Shown in pieces: positions 29,829-40,884 of a stretch of DNA of 64,000 nucleotides. The notes under the pieces were generated by a model. The model saw only the letters and a program-made list of their open reading frames with translations, did no database searches and was not told the origin of the DNA. Each line of letters starts with the position of its first letter. The stretch's first letter is position 1. This DNA is from an uncultured Rhizobiaceae group bacterium (GTDB taxonomy: Bacteria > Pseudomonadota > Alphaproteobacteria > Rhizobiales > Rhizobiaceae): NCBI GenBank assembly GCA_937930635.1, contig CALHCF010000020.1, positions 16,980 through 80,979 on the forward strand, written 5' to 3'. The position numbers were made by a program, and so were the translations under genes.

Positions 29829-30526
29829 TGTTTCAAAACTCCTTTCCCGATAAGGAAACGATCGCTGAGTTAACGGCGAAAATGCTCTGGGAAATCGGTG
29901 CTGTTCATTTCCGTTCAGACGAACCCTATACCTTCACTTCCGGTTTGAAGAGCCCGGTCTATATCGATTGCCGCAAACTGATTTCCTATCCCCGTATTCG
30001 TTCCGCGGTTTCCGATTTTGGTTGTGCAACTGTGATGCGTGATGCCGGACTGGAAAAGTACGATGTTGTTGCAGGCGGTGAGACGGCTGGAATTCCTTAT
30101 GCGGCTTTTATGGCGGAGCGCCTTGGGCTGCCGATGATCTACATTAGAAAGAAACCCAAGGGCTTTGGACGCAATGCGCGTATTGAAGGTGATCTAAAAG
30201 AAGGCCAAAGGGTTTTGTTTGTTGAGGATCTGACTACCGATGGCGGTTCAAAAATCGGTTTTGCCGAGGCGATCCGGGAGGCCGGGGCAGATGTCAGCGA
30301 TACGTTTTCCGTTTTCTATTATGATATTTTCAAGGATGCGCCCCAGACCCTGAGGGAGCATGGTATGAACCTGCATTATCTGACGACATGGCCAGATGTG
30401 CTCAAGGTTGCCCGCGCCCAAAAACTGTTTGATGATAAGACTTTAGCGGCCGTTGAGGAATTTCTGAACGCACCCTATCCGTGGAGTGCCAAACATGGCG
30501 GCATTTCTGAAAGAGCCGTGAACTAG
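29828..30526 (+). CDS. pyrE: Orotate phosphoribosyltransferase
   Basis: A 232-residue enzyme that couples orotate to PRPP to form OMP, the step after dihydroorotate oxidation. The PRPP-binding loop [14 protein letters not shown] (about residues 128-141) and the [17 protein letters not shown] flexible loop are intact. GGAGG at 29816-29820 lies 7 bases before the ATG at 29828, which overlaps the pyrC stop (TGATG). The pyrCE pair is a tightly coupled unit. Confidence 0.96.
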   Translation: MFQNSFPDKETIAELTAKMLWEIGAVHFRSDEPYTFTSGLKSPVYIDCRKLISYPRIRSAVSDFGCATVMRDAGLEKYDVVAGGETAGIPYAAFMAERLGLPMIYIRKKPKGFGRNARIEGDLKEGQRVLFVEDLTTDGGSKIGFAEAIREAGADVSDTFSVFYYDIFKDAPQTLREHGMNLHYLTTWPDVLKVARAQKLFDDKTLAAVEEFLNAPYPWSAKHGGISERAVN

Positions 30527-30581
30527 ATCAAACTACGAGTGATTCAATGTCATTTGTGGCGCATATTTCTTTGCTCACTGC

Positions 30582-31274
30582 TTAGCTTGCCTCTTCGTTC
30601 CATAGCGCGAGTGCTTCAAGGACAGGGGGAATGTCTGTCAGTTTTTTGACAACTGTTTCTGCTCCCGCGTCAGTCAGTTCGTCTGCGAGACCGCGCTGTG
30701 CATGGCTGCCGCCAACAAACCCTATGGTGCGCATTCCTGCTGCCTTTGCTCCGGTAACGCCGGTAACTGAGTCTTCAATTACCGCACAGGCCTGAGGCTC
30801 TACGCCAAACTGGGAAGCGGCGTGGAGAAAGATGTCCGGTGCTGGTTTATGCGCAACGTTGTCAGTATCTCGTGCTGAAAAGACATAGGGGCGGAACCGA
30901 TCCCACAATTCTCCACGTGTCAGTTCGATCTTGAGTTTTTCAAGTCCGGCATTGGAACAGATGCAGCGTGGCTGATCGAACATGTCCAATACCTGCTGAG
31001 CGCCGTCCATGGGCTTTGCTTCGCGCCACAACCGCTCGTTCACCTTGCCTTTAACTCTTGCGACATAGTCATCGGGAAGCGCACGACCCAGTTCTTCCTC
31101 CATGGTTTTCTTTACAACATCGGTGCTGGTTCCAGCAAAGCGGACAGCAAACTCCTGAACGCTCAATGTGGACCCATACTCTGCCAGCATCTCTGTCTCG
31201 ACCTCTGCGACAAGAACTTCGGTATCCATAAGCGTACCGTCGCAGTCAAAAATAACGAGTTCTATGGCCGTCAT
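30582..31274 (-). CDS. HAD-superfamily phosphatase
   Basis: A 230-residue HAD hydrolase. Motif I is FDCDGTLMDTE (catalytic Asp at about residue 10), motif II a serine/threonine in CICSNAG, motif III KPAPDIF, and motif IV VIEDSVTGVTGAKAAG. The helical cap between motifs I and II makes it a beta-phosphoglucomutase/phosphoglycolate-type subfamily member; the substrate is unknown. The start at 31274 is chosen because motif I follows directly; the upstream in-frame extension has no family resemblance. It is divergent from ccrM. Confidence 0.9.
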   Translation of the reverse strand: MTAIELVIFDCDGTLMDTEVLVAEVETEMLAEYGSTLSVQEFAVRFAGTSTDVVKKTMEEELGRALPDDYVARVKGKVNERLWREAKPMDGAQQVLDMFDQPRCICSNAGLEKLKIELTRGELWDRFRPYVFSARDTDNVAHKPAPDIFLHAASQFGVEPQACAVIEDSVTGVTGAKAAGMRTIGFVGGSHAQRGLADELTDAGAETVVKKLTDIPPVLEALALWNEEAS

Positions 31275-31363
31275 GGAGAATCCGGTTTGGGGAGGAAGAT
31301 TTGTCGATATGTAATCGAGGGAACACCCGTCCGCAACGCTGTGGCTGGACTGATTGCGGGTGC

Positions 31364-31378
31364 TTAAACAAATATTCA
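31364..31378. promoter_or_regulatory. CtrA-like half-site pair upstream of ccrM
   Basis: TTAA-N7-TTCA lies 53-67 bases before the ccrM start. The CtrA consensus is TTAA-N7-TTAA, so one half matches exactly and the other differs by one base. ccrM is a known CtrA target in Caulobacter. A further degenerate pair, TTAC-N7-TTAG, lies slightly downstream. This is pattern-based inference. Confidence 0.35.
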
Positions 31379-31391
31379 TGCAGTTGGGTAA

Positions 31392-32558
<1,167 letters not shown>

Positions 32559-32636
32559 GAGGCGTCTTGATGGGTATCCGCCAACCGTAAAAGATACGCC
32601 CTTGCGTTTATGCTCAATCACAGGACCTAAGCTTTG

Positions 32637-32667
32637 GCAGACCGCACAATCGTTATTGCCGGTCTGC
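32637..32667. other. Strong hairpin downstream of ccrM
   Basis: GCAGACCG (32637-32644) pairs perfectly with CGGTCTGC (32660-32667), and inside the loop CAAT (32647-32650) pairs with ATTG (32655-32658) around CGTT. It lies 78 bases after the ccrM stop in a 195-base gap before a minus-strand gene. There is no U-run, so it may be a processed 3' end or a non-canonical terminator. Confidence 0.5.
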
Positions 32668-32753
32668 GCTATCTATTTGGCGGAGGGGCATTGTTTATCC
32701 GCAGTCACCAACGAATAAAGCTGCAAGATACCTCTGGGTAAGTGGCCCTCAGC

Positions 32754-33038
32754 CTAGCTGCAGGTGTTGTCAGCGGCGTCGTCTGAATTGCGGAAACAAC
32801 GGTTTTTTGACGAGCAATAAAGCCGCTCGACTTTTGAATAGGTCATAATCCCCGCCTTTACACGACCCTGTTTGTCGCGCGAACAACGCAGGACTACTTC
32901 GATGATCAGCCCTTTATCGGTGGTCATTTCGACCAATGCATTGCGGTCGCGAAACCCTGGGTAAAGACGGAAATCGGCGGCCTGTACGGCGGTGGCCAGG
33001 CTGGAAGCGATGAGGGTGGCGGTCAAAAGGGCTCGCAT
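32754..33038 (-). CDS. Small exported protein of unknown function
   Basis: A 94-residue protein with a clear signal peptide (MRALLTATLIASSLATAVQA, cleaved before ADFRLYP). The mature part is about 74 residues with four cysteines (in VLRCSRDK, RLYCSSKNRCF and NTCS), suggesting two disulfides in the periplasm. No family is recognised. It stands alone on the minus strand, between the ccrM hairpin and the TraB/GumN gene end. An alternative reading in other frames has no comparable features. Confidence 0.7.
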   Translation of the reverse strand: MRALLTATLIASSLATAVQAADFRLYPGFRDRNALVEMTTDKGLIIEVVLRCSRDKQGRVKAGIMTYSKVERLYCSSKNRCFRNSDDAADNTCS

Positions 33039-33136
33039 GGGTCAAATCCTGTTTTGCGTGCGCGGGTGCGCTTTGCAATTGGATTTGCAATCCTTGTGCC
33101 AGCTTTTTCATTCCAATCTGTGCCGATATGGGACGT

Positions 33137-34183
33137 TTAGGGCTGAACCCTTGTTACTCTGTATCCCTTTTTGGCCAGAATATTTGCGATGCCGCTTTCT
33201 CCCGGCAGGTGAAGCGCACCCACGGCAATGAAGGCACCGCCTTTGTTCAACAATCCTTCGGCGGCGTCCACCATGGAGACATTGCGGGCATCAACGATGA
33301 TGCGCTGGAAAGCCGCATAATTTGCATTCTCCTGCGCCTTTACAAAGCCTGTGGTCCCGATGCGCTTCATCATCGACCAAATGGTGGCGACGTCCTCCTT
33401 TTGGTAGAGCTGGATCATGGTTTCAAACAGGTCATCCATCCGGTTGCCCAAGCGAACAGACTGGACAAGGCCTTGAACAGCAAATCCCTCTGGCAGGCTG
33501 GCCATGGCCTTCATCTGGCTTTCAAGGGTTTCCAGTCCGACCAGGGTTTTACCTGCAGCTTTCGCGTCTCTGCCAAGTTTCATATCGAGAAATGGTTTTT
33601 GCGCGTTCTTGCGGGCCAGTTCGCAGGCGGGAAGGGCAAGCGACCCCATGAGGGCCCACGGCCTCATGCGGCTGGCTACATTCCAGGGCAGGCCAAGTTT
33701 TTGGGCCACTTTCGTTTTAACAAGCGCGGCATCCTCTTTTTTCAGTCTCGTATCGAGGGTCTGGCCATCCGTATACAATGTGTATTGCAGCAGGCTGATC
33801 GCCTTTTGTGCCATGATTATCGGATCAAGAATTTCAGTAATTTCGAGCGCTACTGTGGAAGCGTTGTCAAAGGCGGTCTGGGAACCAGGTTTCAGGGTCA
33901 GCATACGCGGGTCTGAAAGATGCATGGTGCCAAACAGGTAGGATGGTTCGATGCCGTCCTTTTCAATCTTCCAGGTCAGCCCTTTGCCATACGGCATGGC
34001 CGCAGCTTCTTTCGCAAGGTTTGCTGCGATGACCGGGGCTTCCTTTTTCATTTGCGGCAGCAGGTTGGAGCCTGTGCAGTGAAACTCTGTTGGCTTCTTA
34101 TCGCTGACCGTTTGGGCTGAAGCGGTTGTTGTCATGCCTGCGACAACCGCAAAAGCAATTACCAAATGTTTGATTGGTTTCAT
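33137..34183 (-). CDS. TraB/GumN family protein
   Basis: A 348-residue exported protein with an N-terminal signal peptide (ending near ASA-QTV). The TraB/GumN signature SYLFGTMHLSDPRML is at about residues 79-93, with the C-terminal GGAFIAVGALHLPGESGI-type second signature around 315-332. The conserved GTxH and GxxHLxG pairs suggest a TIKI-like metalloprotease fold. In bacteria the role is not established. It lies 10 bases downstream of xerC on the same strand. Confidence 0.86.
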   Translation of the reverse strand: MKPIKHLVIAFAVVAGMTTTASAQTVSDKKPTEFHCTGSNLLPQMKKEAPVIAANLAKEAAAMPYGKGLTWKIEKDGIEPSYLFGTMHLSDPRMLTLKPGSQTAFDNASTVALEITEILDPIIMAQKAISLLQYTLYTDGQTLDTRLKKEDAALVKTKVAQKLGLPWNVASRMRPWALMGSLALPACELARKNAQKPFLDMKLGRDAKAAGKTLVGLETLESQMKAMASLPEGFAVQGLVQSVRLGNRMDDLFETMIQLYQKEDVATIWSMMKRIGTTGFVKAQENANYAAFQRIIVDARNVSMVDAAEGLLNKGGAFIAVGALHLPGESGIANILAKKGYRVTRVQP

Positions 34184-34193
34184 GAAAATTCCT

Positions 34194-35162
34194 TTAGGCC
34201 CGTGGATGGGCTGCGCTCCAGGTTTTTAGCAACTGCTCTGTATCGACAGCTGTGTATTTTTGTGTGGTGGAAAGGCTGGCATGGCCCAGTAATTCCTGGA
34301 TGGCTCGCAAATCACCGCCATTGCCCAGCAGGTGGGTCGCAAAGGAGTGGCGCAAAGCGTGTGGTGTCGCTGTTGCCGGTAGGTCAAGCGCACCACGCAT
34401 TATCCGCATCGCGCGCTGGATGACGGCAGGTTGAACCGGTCCGCCCCGTGCGCCGCGAAAGAGAGGGTCATCTGCGGCCAGGACAAAAGGACAAAGGCGC
34501 AGGTAAGTCTCCATCGCTTCGCAAACGATGGGCAGCAGAGGCACGATGCGGACCTTGCCTCCCTTTCCAAGAATGCGCAGCGCAGTGGTATTTGTTTTCC
34601 CCTTTGTTGCTGCCGAGATACCGAAATCGATGGGTGTCAGGCTCACTGCTTCTGAAATGCGCAATCCGCAGCCGTAGAGCAGGGTCATGAGAGCTGCATC
34701 CCGGGCGGCAATCCATGGTTCAGCCTGCATTTGCATCGCTGTATCTGACAGCCGCAATGCGTCTTCGGGTGATACCGGCTTGGGAAGAGTACCGGGTTGC
34801 TTGGGTGGTCGCATTGCCATCAGCCCGGCGCTTGATGCCTCTCCATTCTTTTCAAGAAAGCGGACAAAGGAGCGAATTCCTGCAAGATCGCGTGCGATAG
34901 TGCGTGCGCCATTGCCGGCTTCACGCCGACGGGCGAGATAACCGCGCATGTTGAGTGGCTTAAGATCGGCAAAGTCGTTTTTTTTGGCTGGACGCGCGTG
35001 GTAGTCGGTGAGGAAGATACAGAACTGGCGCAAATCGCGCTCATAGGCTTCCAGTGTTTTGGCGGCGACACGTCGTTCGGATTTGAGGTGCATCAACCAT
35101 TCGGCCCGTGCCTTGAGAAGGCAGGGGGCGGCAAAGACAAGTGTTTCAGCGATTCCGGTCAT
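34194..35162 (-). CDS. xerC: Tyrosine recombinase XerC
   Basis: A 322-residue tyrosine recombinase with the XerC/D layout: an N-terminal SAM-like core-binding domain (about 18-110) and a catalytic domain (about 130-315). Catalytic residues are visible in GCGLRISEA (Arg), LGKGGKVRIVPL (Lys), HALRHSFATHLL (His and Arg), LGHASLSTTQKYTAV (His and Tyr). XerC with XerD resolves chromosome dimers at dif. It is in a housekeeping setting beside traB/gumN and priA, with no phage genes, so it is not a mobile-element integrase. XerC rather than XerD is favoured by length and neighbourhood. Confidence 0.88.
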   Translation of the reverse strand: MTGIAETLVFAAPCLLKARAEWLMHLKSERRVAAKTLEAYERDLRQFCIFLTDYHARPAKKNDFADLKPLNMRGYLARRREAGNGARTIARDLAGIRSFVRFLEKNGEASSAGLMAMRPPKQPGTLPKPVSPEDALRLSDTAMQMQAEPWIAARDAALMTLLYGCGLRISEAVSLTPIDFGISAATKGKTNTTALRILGKGGKVRIVPLLPIVCEAMETYLRLCPFVLAADDPLFRGARGGPVQPAVIQRAMRIMRGALDLPATATPHALRHSFATHLLGNGGDLRAIQELLGHASLSTTQKYTAVDTEQLLKTWSAAHPRA

Positions 35163-35219
35163 GCCGCAAATTGTGCCATGACCGGAGTTAGGGAAGGGTT
35201 TAAGTTGAGGAGCCTAAAC

Positions 35220-35870
35220 CTAGATCGACTGCCCGGTCTTTGCCCAGTCGGCCAGAAAGGCTTCGAGGCCCTTGTCGGTCAGTGGGTGTTTGACCAGCTT
35301 TTCAATGGTGCTTGGCGGCAATGTGGCAACATCAGCACCGGCCATGGCACAATCCTTGACATGATTGAGCGTACGGATCGAAGCCGCAAGTATTTCTGTT
35401 TCAAAATCATAATTGTCGTAAATGGTGCGGATTTCCTCGATCAACTCCATGCCGTCAATGCCCATATCATCGAGTCTCCCAATGAACGGCGAGACATAAG
35501 TGGCCCCGGCTTTGGCGACCAAAAGTGCCTGCGTTGCTGAAAAGCAAAGCGTCATGTTGGTCTTGTGGCCTTCTCCCGTCAGCGTCTTGCAGGCTTTCAC
35601 GCCATCAAGCGTGGTTGGGAGTTTGATGCAGATATTGGAGGCGATCTGCGCCAGTGCCCGGCCTTCTTTCAGCATCGTATCGTAGTCAGTTGCTGCCACT
35701 TCGCCGGAAACATCGCCATCGACAATCTCACAGATTTCAGCCAGCACTTCCTTGATATCGCGCCCTGATTTTAGGATCAGAGACGGATTGGTGGTTACAC
35801 CGTCAAGAAGTCCTGTTGCATTCCATTCGCGGATTTCATCCACATCGGCTGTGTCGAGAAAGAATTTCAT
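35220..35870 (-). CDS. Transaldolase / fructose-6-phosphate aldolase family
   Basis: A 216-residue short-type transaldolase (TalB subfamily 3, MipB/Fsa-like). The Schiff-base lysine is in [15 protein letters not shown] (about residue 84), and the start [16 protein letters not shown] is diagnostic. Short family members act either as transaldolases or as fructose-6-phosphate aldolases; sequence alone does not decide. ATG 35870 fits the family start. It is divergent from priA across 66 bases. Confidence 0.92.
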   Translation of the reverse strand: MKFFLDTADVDEIREWNATGLLDGVTTNPSLILKSGRDIKEVLAEICEIVDGDVSGEVAATDYDTMLKEGRALAQIASNICIKLPTTLDGVKACKTLTGEGHKTNMTLCFSATQALLVAKAGATYVSPFIGRLDDMGIDGMELIEEIRTIYDNYDFETEILAASIRTLNHVKDCAMAGADVATLPPSTIEKLVKHPLTDKGLEAFLADWAKTGQSI

Positions 35871-35936
35871 GGGTCGCATCTCCGAAGCGCAATGCCCATA
35901 CTCGGGCAACAATAGCCATCTGTTTAACCGAGCCCG

Positions 35937-38177
35937 ATGGCAAGGTCACCTACAAACACGCACTCAGGATTAATTGGCTTGGAACTCGATTTACAAGACA
36001 GATTGGAGACGGTGTCAGTTTTACTGCCGATTCCGGCAGACCGGCCATATTCCTATGCTGTTCCTGAGGCGATGAATCTGGTGCCGGGAGATTTTGTTCA
36101 GGTGCCGCTTGGTCCACGAAAGGTGGCCGCTGTCGTATGGGAACCAACAGATGATGATAATCCGGTTGATCCCGCGAAATTGAGGCTTGTGGAACAGCGG
36201 TTTGATTGTCCACCTCTCACCAGGGCGATGCGTGATTTTGTCGACTGGGTTGCCCATTATACCGTTTCGCCGGCTGGCATGGTGTTACGGTCCGTATTGC
36301 GCGCGCCGGGTGCGCTGGACCCCGAAGCGCCTATGGAGGGTTTGCGTTTTCGTGGTGGCGAACCGGAACGCATGACCGATGCCCGTCGCAGGGTTCTGGA
36401 ATTGCTGCATGAACATGAAGGCATGGCGTGGACGCGGTCCGGTCTTGCTCATGCGGCCGGCACAAGTTCGTCGGTAATTGACGGTCTTTCCAAACAGGGC
36501 CTCTTTGAACCCGTGCTCATTCCTGCACCGCCCGTTGTGCCCACGCCCGTTGAAACTGCTGACAAGCCGCAGCTTCGTGATGAGCAGGACACGGCGGCTT
36601 CTGTTCTTGTCACAAGGGTCGCAGAAGACAGGTTTTCGACAACGCTGCTTGATGGCGTCACAGGTTCCGGCAAAACGGAAGTCTATCTGGAAGCAATTGC
36701 CGCTTCTCTTGCTCAAAACAGACAAATCCTGGTTTTGTTGCCTGAAATTGCCCTGACCACCACCTTTCTGGAGCGGTTTGAAGAGCGTTTCGGCGCGCAA
36801 CCTGCGTCGTGGCATTCCGGCTTGGCACCAAAAATGCGCGAACGGGTGTGGCGTCAGGTGGCCACAGGGCAGGTACGAATCGTTGTTGGTGCCCGATCAG
36901 CTCTGTTCCTGCCATTTCGTGAATTGGGCCTCATTGTCGTCGATGAGGAACATGATGGCGCTTACAAGCAGGAAGACCGCGTTTTCTACAACGCCCGTGA
37001 TATGGCTGTCGTGCGGGCTTCGCTTGGCGGGTTTCCCTGCATTCTGTCATCCGCGACGCCGTCGATTGAAAGCCGGGTGAACGTGGAAAACGGCCGTTAC
37101 GGTCACGTCAAGCTGGTTGAACGTCATGCAGATGCCGTTCTGCCCGAACTTTTGACCATCGACATGCGCAAAGACCCGCCACCGCGTGGTAAGTTTCTGT
37201 CTCCTGTGCTCACCCAGGCAATAGAGGGTGCGCTTGGTCGAAACGAGCAGGCATTGCTGTTTCTCAACCGGCGTGGTTATGCCCCGCTAACCCTGTGCCG
37301 GGTCTGCGGTTTTCGCTTTGAGTGTAACAATTGCTCGGCCTGGCTGGTTGAGCACCGCTTCCGCAATCAGCTTCAGTGTCATCATTGCGGACACAACGAG
37401 CCAGTACCGGAAGCGTGCACCAATTGCGGCACGCTGGACCATCTGGCTGCCTGTGGACCGGGCGTCGAACGGTTGGCAGAGGAGGTTGATATCGATTTCC
37501 CCGACGCGCGGATCATTGTTCTGTCGTCGGATATGTTGGGTGGCGTGAACCGTTTGCGTTTGGAACTTGAAGCGATTGCCAAAGGTGAGGTTGATATCGT
37601 CATCGGCACTCAGCTTGTGGCCAAAGGGCACAATTTTCCTTTGATGACCTGCGTCGGAGTGGTAGACGCCGATCTTGGGCTTGCCAATGGTGATCCACGG
37701 GCGGCGGAACGGACCTTTCAGCTTCTGTCGCAAGTGACAGGCAGAGCCGGACGTGCGGGCGGAAAATCAATTGGTCTGCTCCAGACCTACGCGCCGGAGC
37801 ATCCTGTGATTGCCGCTATCGCCAATGGCAATCGGAAAGCCTTCTACGAACGTGAAATTGGCTTGCGCCGGGCGGCAGGGTTACCGCCCTTTGCGCGGCT
37901 TGTCTCAATAATAATATCTGGAACGGACAAGCGTGAAGCTGAAAGCCATGCTTTGGCCCTTCGAAAAGCGGCGCCGAAAGTCGACGATATCATGCTGTTG
38001 GGGCCCGCGGAAGCACCCATGGCACTGGTCCGCGGGCGTTTTCGCTATCGATTATTGGTCCATACATCCCGTTCATTTGATGTGCAGGCCTATCTGCGGT
38101 CCTGGATTGCGAACGGACCAAAGGAGCGGGGAAGTCTGCGCGTCCAGATAGATGTGGACCCGCAGAGTTTCTTATAG
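35937..38177 (+). CDS. priA: Primosomal replication restart helicase PriA
   Basis: A 746-residue superfamily 2 helicase that restarts stalled replication forks. Domain order: N-terminal 3'-DNA-binding domain (about 20-115), winged helix, helicase lobe 1 with [13 protein letters not shown] and [12 protein letters not shown], then the zinc-binding insert with eight cysteines ([13 protein letters not shown] and [17 protein letters not shown]), then lobe 2 with [12 protein letters not shown] and TGRAGRAGG. All helicase motifs look intact. The exact start is uncertain by a few codons, because no strong Shine-Dalgarno precedes the ATG. Confidence 0.96.
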   Translation: MARSPTNTHSGLIGLELDLQDRLETVSVLLPIPADRPYSYAVPEAMNLVPGDFVQVPLGPRKVAAVVWEPTDDDNPVDPAKLRLVEQRFDCPPLTRAMRDFVDWVAHYTVSPAGMVLRSVLRAPGALDPEAPMEGLRFRGGEPERMTDARRRVLELLHEHEGMAWTRSGLAHAAGTSSSVIDGLSKQGLFEPVLIPAPPVVPTPVETADKPQLRDEQDTAASVLVTRVAEDRFSTTLLDGVTGSGKTEVYLEAIAASLAQNRQILVLLPEIALTTTFLERFEERFGAQPASWHSGLAPKMRERVWRQVATGQVRIVVGARSALFLPFRELGLIVVDEEHDGAYKQEDRVFYNARDMAVVRASLGGFPCILSSATPSIESRVNVENGRYGHVKLVERHADAVLPELLTIDMRKDPPPRGKFLSPVLTQAIEGALGRNEQALLFLNRRGYAPLTLCRVCGFRFECNNCSAWLVEHRFRNQLQCHHCGHNEPVPEACTNCGTLDHLAACGPGVERLAEEVDIDFPDARIIVLSSDMLGGVNRLRLELEAIAKGEVDIVIGTQLVAKGHNFPLMTCVGVVDADLGLANGDPRAAERTFQLLSQVTGRAGRAGGKSIGLLQTYAPEHPVIAAIANGNRKAFYEREIGLRRAAGLPPFARLVSIIISGTDKREAESHALALRKAAPKVDDIMLLGPAEAPMALVRGRFRYRLLVHTSRSFDVQAYLRSWIANGPKERGSLRVQIDVDPQSFL

Positions 38178-38291
38178 GCCATGATGCGGGATTTTTGAGC
38201 GATCTTTAGCTATTTCGTAATCCTCCAACTGATAAATTGACTCACCACAACTGCACCTTTGATGTGTATAGGATGGAAGAGGATTCTCACC

Positions 38292-39512
38292 ATGCAAGAC
38301 AAGAATGAGACCAGCGTTCTCGACGTGATGGCGGCCAAACCTGAACTGGCATTCGCAGAACTGATGCCACGTGTGGTGGAAAATTTTGGCAAATCTCTTC
38401 CAGGTCAAATCAGAGACCTCCTCAGCTATTGTATGAGGGGCAACAAACTGTCGGTCCACGAGTATTATCTGCTTTGTCTGTTTGATGATGAGACTTATTC
38501 CGCAGAGGATAAGAAGCGTTTTGTTGGGTTGCAGAAGTCTCGCGCCATCTGGGGCACTTTCATGGAACTCAATATGTTCACAGGGCTTGTAAACGACAAA
38601 CTCGCCTTTGAAAAAATGCTCTCAGGCTTTGGAGTCCCGACCACTAAGACGCTGGCAATTGCCGGTGGACATTATCCGGAGGGTTCTGTGTGCCGTCTGG
38701 CTGACGAAAGCAGTCTGGGAGATTTTTTGAGCAATGCTGTCCTACCTGTATTTGGGAAGCCGGTTTCTTCAACCCAGAGCCTCGGTTCAACGCGTATCGA
38801 TGCTTATGATGTAAAGTCCAAGGAAATTACCCTCAGCAATGGAAAAACGATCTCGGTTGCTTATTTCTGGAATGAGATCGAAAGCAAGTTTTCCGGCGAC
38901 TATATCTTTCAGTCCTGCATTGAGCCGCATTCGTTCTTTCAGAAGATGTGCGGCGGGGGTGTGCCGACAATGAGGGTGGTAACGCTTGAAACACCGCGTG
39001 GTGTCGAAATCTACCGCTGCGTTGCCAAACTCACTGGTGACGGCAATGTTGCCGATAATTTTTGGCGCAAAGGCAATTTGCTGGCGACAATTGATCCTGA
39101 AACCGGCAAGCTTGGGAAGGCTCTTACGGCCATGGGCGCGGATGCAGAATTCTTGTCAAACCACCCTTCCAGTGACTGCCTGATCGAAGGTGAAACTGTT
39201 CCTTACTGGGAGCAGATATGCAAAACGGCGCTTGATGCAGCCCGATTGCTGCCTGGAGCAGGAATACTCGGATTTGATGTTGCTGTTGGTGCCGATGGCC
39301 CAGTGTTGATCGAAGCCAACAATGATCCGCATCTGATTATGATGCAGGTTGCGCATCGAAAGGGGGTTCTGGATGGGCCGATGCTCGAAGCGCTCGAATA
39401 TGCTGAAGCACGAAAGGGTGGTATTATAGCTAGTCAACGCGAAAACCTTGCCCGAGAACAGGCTGAATCCAAAGAAGAAATGAAGCAGGCTACGTCGGCC
39501 AAGGCAGCCTGA
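38292..39512 (+). CDS. Sugar-transfer-associated ATP-grasp protein
   Basis: A 406-residue protein. Residues about 120-380 match the sugar-transfer-associated ATP-grasp pattern: LPVFGKPVSSTQSLGSTR (ATP-contact region), TMRVVTLETPRG, NVADNFWRKGNLLATIDPETGKLGKA and the acidic metal site LGFDVAVGADGPVLIEANND. ATP-grasp enzymes join a carboxylate to an amine or thiol via acyl-phosphate; the substrate here is unknown. A charged helical tail closes the protein. AGAGGA at 38278-38283, 8 bases before ATG 38292, fixes the start. It is a lone gene, with no polysaccharide cluster around it. Confidence 0.8.
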   Translation: MQDKNETSVLDVMAAKPELAFAELMPRVVENFGKSLPGQIRDLLSYCMRGNKLSVHEYYLLCLFDDETYSAEDKKRFVGLQKSRAIWGTFMELNMFTGLVNDKLAFEKMLSGFGVPTTKTLAIAGGHYPEGSVCRLADESSLGDFLSNAVLPVFGKPVSSTQSLGSTRIDAYDVKSKEITLSNGKTISVAYFWNEIESKFSGDYIFQSCIEPHSFFQKMCGGGVPTMRVVTLETPRGVEIYRCVAKLTGDGNVADNFWRKGNLLATIDPETGKLGKALTAMGADAEFLSNHPSSDCLIEGETVPYWEQICKTALDAARLLPGAGILGFDVAVGADGPVLIEANNDPHLIMMQVAHRKGVLDGPMLEALEYAEARKGGIIASQRENLAREQAESKEEMKQATSAKAA

Positions 39513-39578
39513 TTGACCCGGTGTTGAAAGCCGCCGCCCAAAATACTCTGTGGGATGGACGCTTCGTGGGGCCATCAT

Positions 39579-39608
39579 CTGTGGGCCAATATTTATACTG
39601 GCCCACAG
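39579..39608. terminator. Hairpin between convergent genes after the ATP-grasp gene
   Basis: CTGTGGGCCA (39579-39588) pairs perfectly with TGGCCCACAG (39599-39608) around a 10-base AT-rich loop. It lies between a plus-strand stop (39512) and a minus-strand stop (39633), the position expected of a bidirectional terminator, though no U-run is visible on either side. Confidence 0.5.
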
Positions 39609-39632
39609 AAAATCTTTGAATTGACAATGGTT

Positions 39633-40055
39633 TTATAGAAACTGACCAATTCCGGGGATCGAGTCCTTCACCTGATTGACCAGGTCTTCGCCCACATTTT
39701 CCTGGGCGAAATTGAAGGTTTCGGATGCAACACCTTTGATCTGGTCCATATCCATACCTTCGGACATCAGTGACTGGCCCATGGCCATCATATCCCCAGC
39801 ACCGCCGGAACCGCCTGTCAGGCTTGAAACTGCGCCCATGACGGATCCCATTAATCCGCCACCACCTGCAGCCTCTTCACCACCACCAAACTGAGCGATC
39901 ATATCGCCGGCACCTGGAATCTGGCTGATCAGGGATGCTGCCGGGCTGTCTTCGCCTTGATCCTGAAGAAAGCCGAGCAGCATGCCAACAGCCTTTTGGG
40001 CGAGGCCTTCGTCGATGCCGACATTTGAGACAATACGTGAAATAAGTTCTTGCAT
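39633..40055 (-). CDS. Small Gly/Met-rich protein, possibly DUF2780-like
   Basis: A 140-residue protein. An N-terminal helix (MQELISRIVSNVGIDEGLAQKAVGMLLGFLQDQG) resembles DUF2780-like proteins, followed by a Gly/Ala-rich low-complexity stretch (about 56-90) and a C-terminal helical part with a DLVNQVKDSIPGIGQFL end. There is no signal peptide. The family assignment is tentative, and the function is unknown. ATG 40055 is preferred over an upstream in-frame start because the conserved helix begins there. Confidence 0.65.
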   Translation of the reverse strand: MQELISRIVSNVGIDEGLAQKAVGMLLGFLQDQGEDSPAASLISQIPGAGDMIAQFGGGEEAAGGGGLMGSVMGAVSSLTGGSGGAGDMMAMGQSLMSEGMDMDQIKGVASETFNFAQENVGEDLVNQVKDSIPGIGQFL

Positions 40056-40220
40056 GAGAGTTTTACCCTTAAAATTATGCTGCGAATGAACGTTACGTAA
40101 AGGAGCTATTGGCCGAAATTGCAACGGGTCCGGAAAATGTTTTCAACAGTGCCATCATTTACAGTCGAAATGCGATGCCGTTATCGTCTTTAAACTGCGC
40201 CCTGTAAGAGATACCCGCCT

Positions 40221-40664
40221 ATGCTTGATCTGATTTTTGATATCTTCGCCTCTATAGAACTTGTCTATCCAAAATCTCTGGATGATTTTCTTGATAAGCC
40301 TGCGGAGTGGCTTGCCTGGCTTTCCGCAGTCATCACAACCTTTCTGGGTCTTGGCTTCCTGTTATTCCCAAAGTCAATGATGCGGCTGACGGGGCTGGCT
40401 ATAGTGGAGGGCAGCAGGGATGGTGTTTCGGAGGTGCGGTCCGCTGTGGGTGGCATGCTCACCGGTCTTGGGCTGGCAGTCCTGGTGCTTCACCCGCAAC
40501 CACTGATGTACATGGCGCTTGGAACGGCACTTTTCTTCGTAGTTTTGGGGCGAATCATCTCGCTGGTTTTCAATGGGGCCATCAGTCCGTTCATTGTGGT
40601 GGCAACGTTGGTGGAAGGTGCAATGGCCTTTTTCTCGTTTGCCTATGTTTTAGACTTGTTTTGA
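40221..40664 (+). CDS. Four-helix membrane protein, possibly DUF4345
   Basis: A 147-residue integral membrane protein with four predicted helices (about residues 34-52, 73-92, 94-115 and 122-145). The EVRSAVGGMLTGLGLAVLVL segment and general size resemble DUF4345 proteins, whose function is unknown. It starts at ATG 40221, 16 bases after an AAGAGATA stretch, with no better ribosome binding site. It is divergent from the Gly-rich protein gene and lies 220 bases upstream of atpH. Confidence 0.65.
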   Translation: MLDLIFDIFASIELVYPKSLDDFLDKPAEWLAWLSAVITTFLGLGFLLFPKSMMRLTGLAIVEGSRDGVSEVRSAVGGMLTGLGLAVLVLHPQPLMYMALGTALFFVVLGRIISLVFNGAISPFIVVATLVEGAMAFFSFAYVLDLF

Positions 40665-40884
40665 TTGCGCTGCCAAAAGCATCTGGACGAAATAAAAAAG
40701 CACCGTTTTAGGCTGTTGCGACTCAAAATAGCCCGTGCTAGGGAACGCGCGGTTCAGCGGGTGGCGACTGGCTTACAATCCTGTGCGTTACTGGCTGAGC
40801 AGGGACAATCATCATGTCTGGCGCTTTTGACCCCGCATTGACGGTGGTATGGCGCTGACACAACACCGCCAGAGAAGAAACCAC

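Noticed and set aside
34194..35162. Tyrosine recombinase as an island integrase
   Set aside because: It has XerC features and sits among housekeeping genes, with no att repeats or phage genes nearby.
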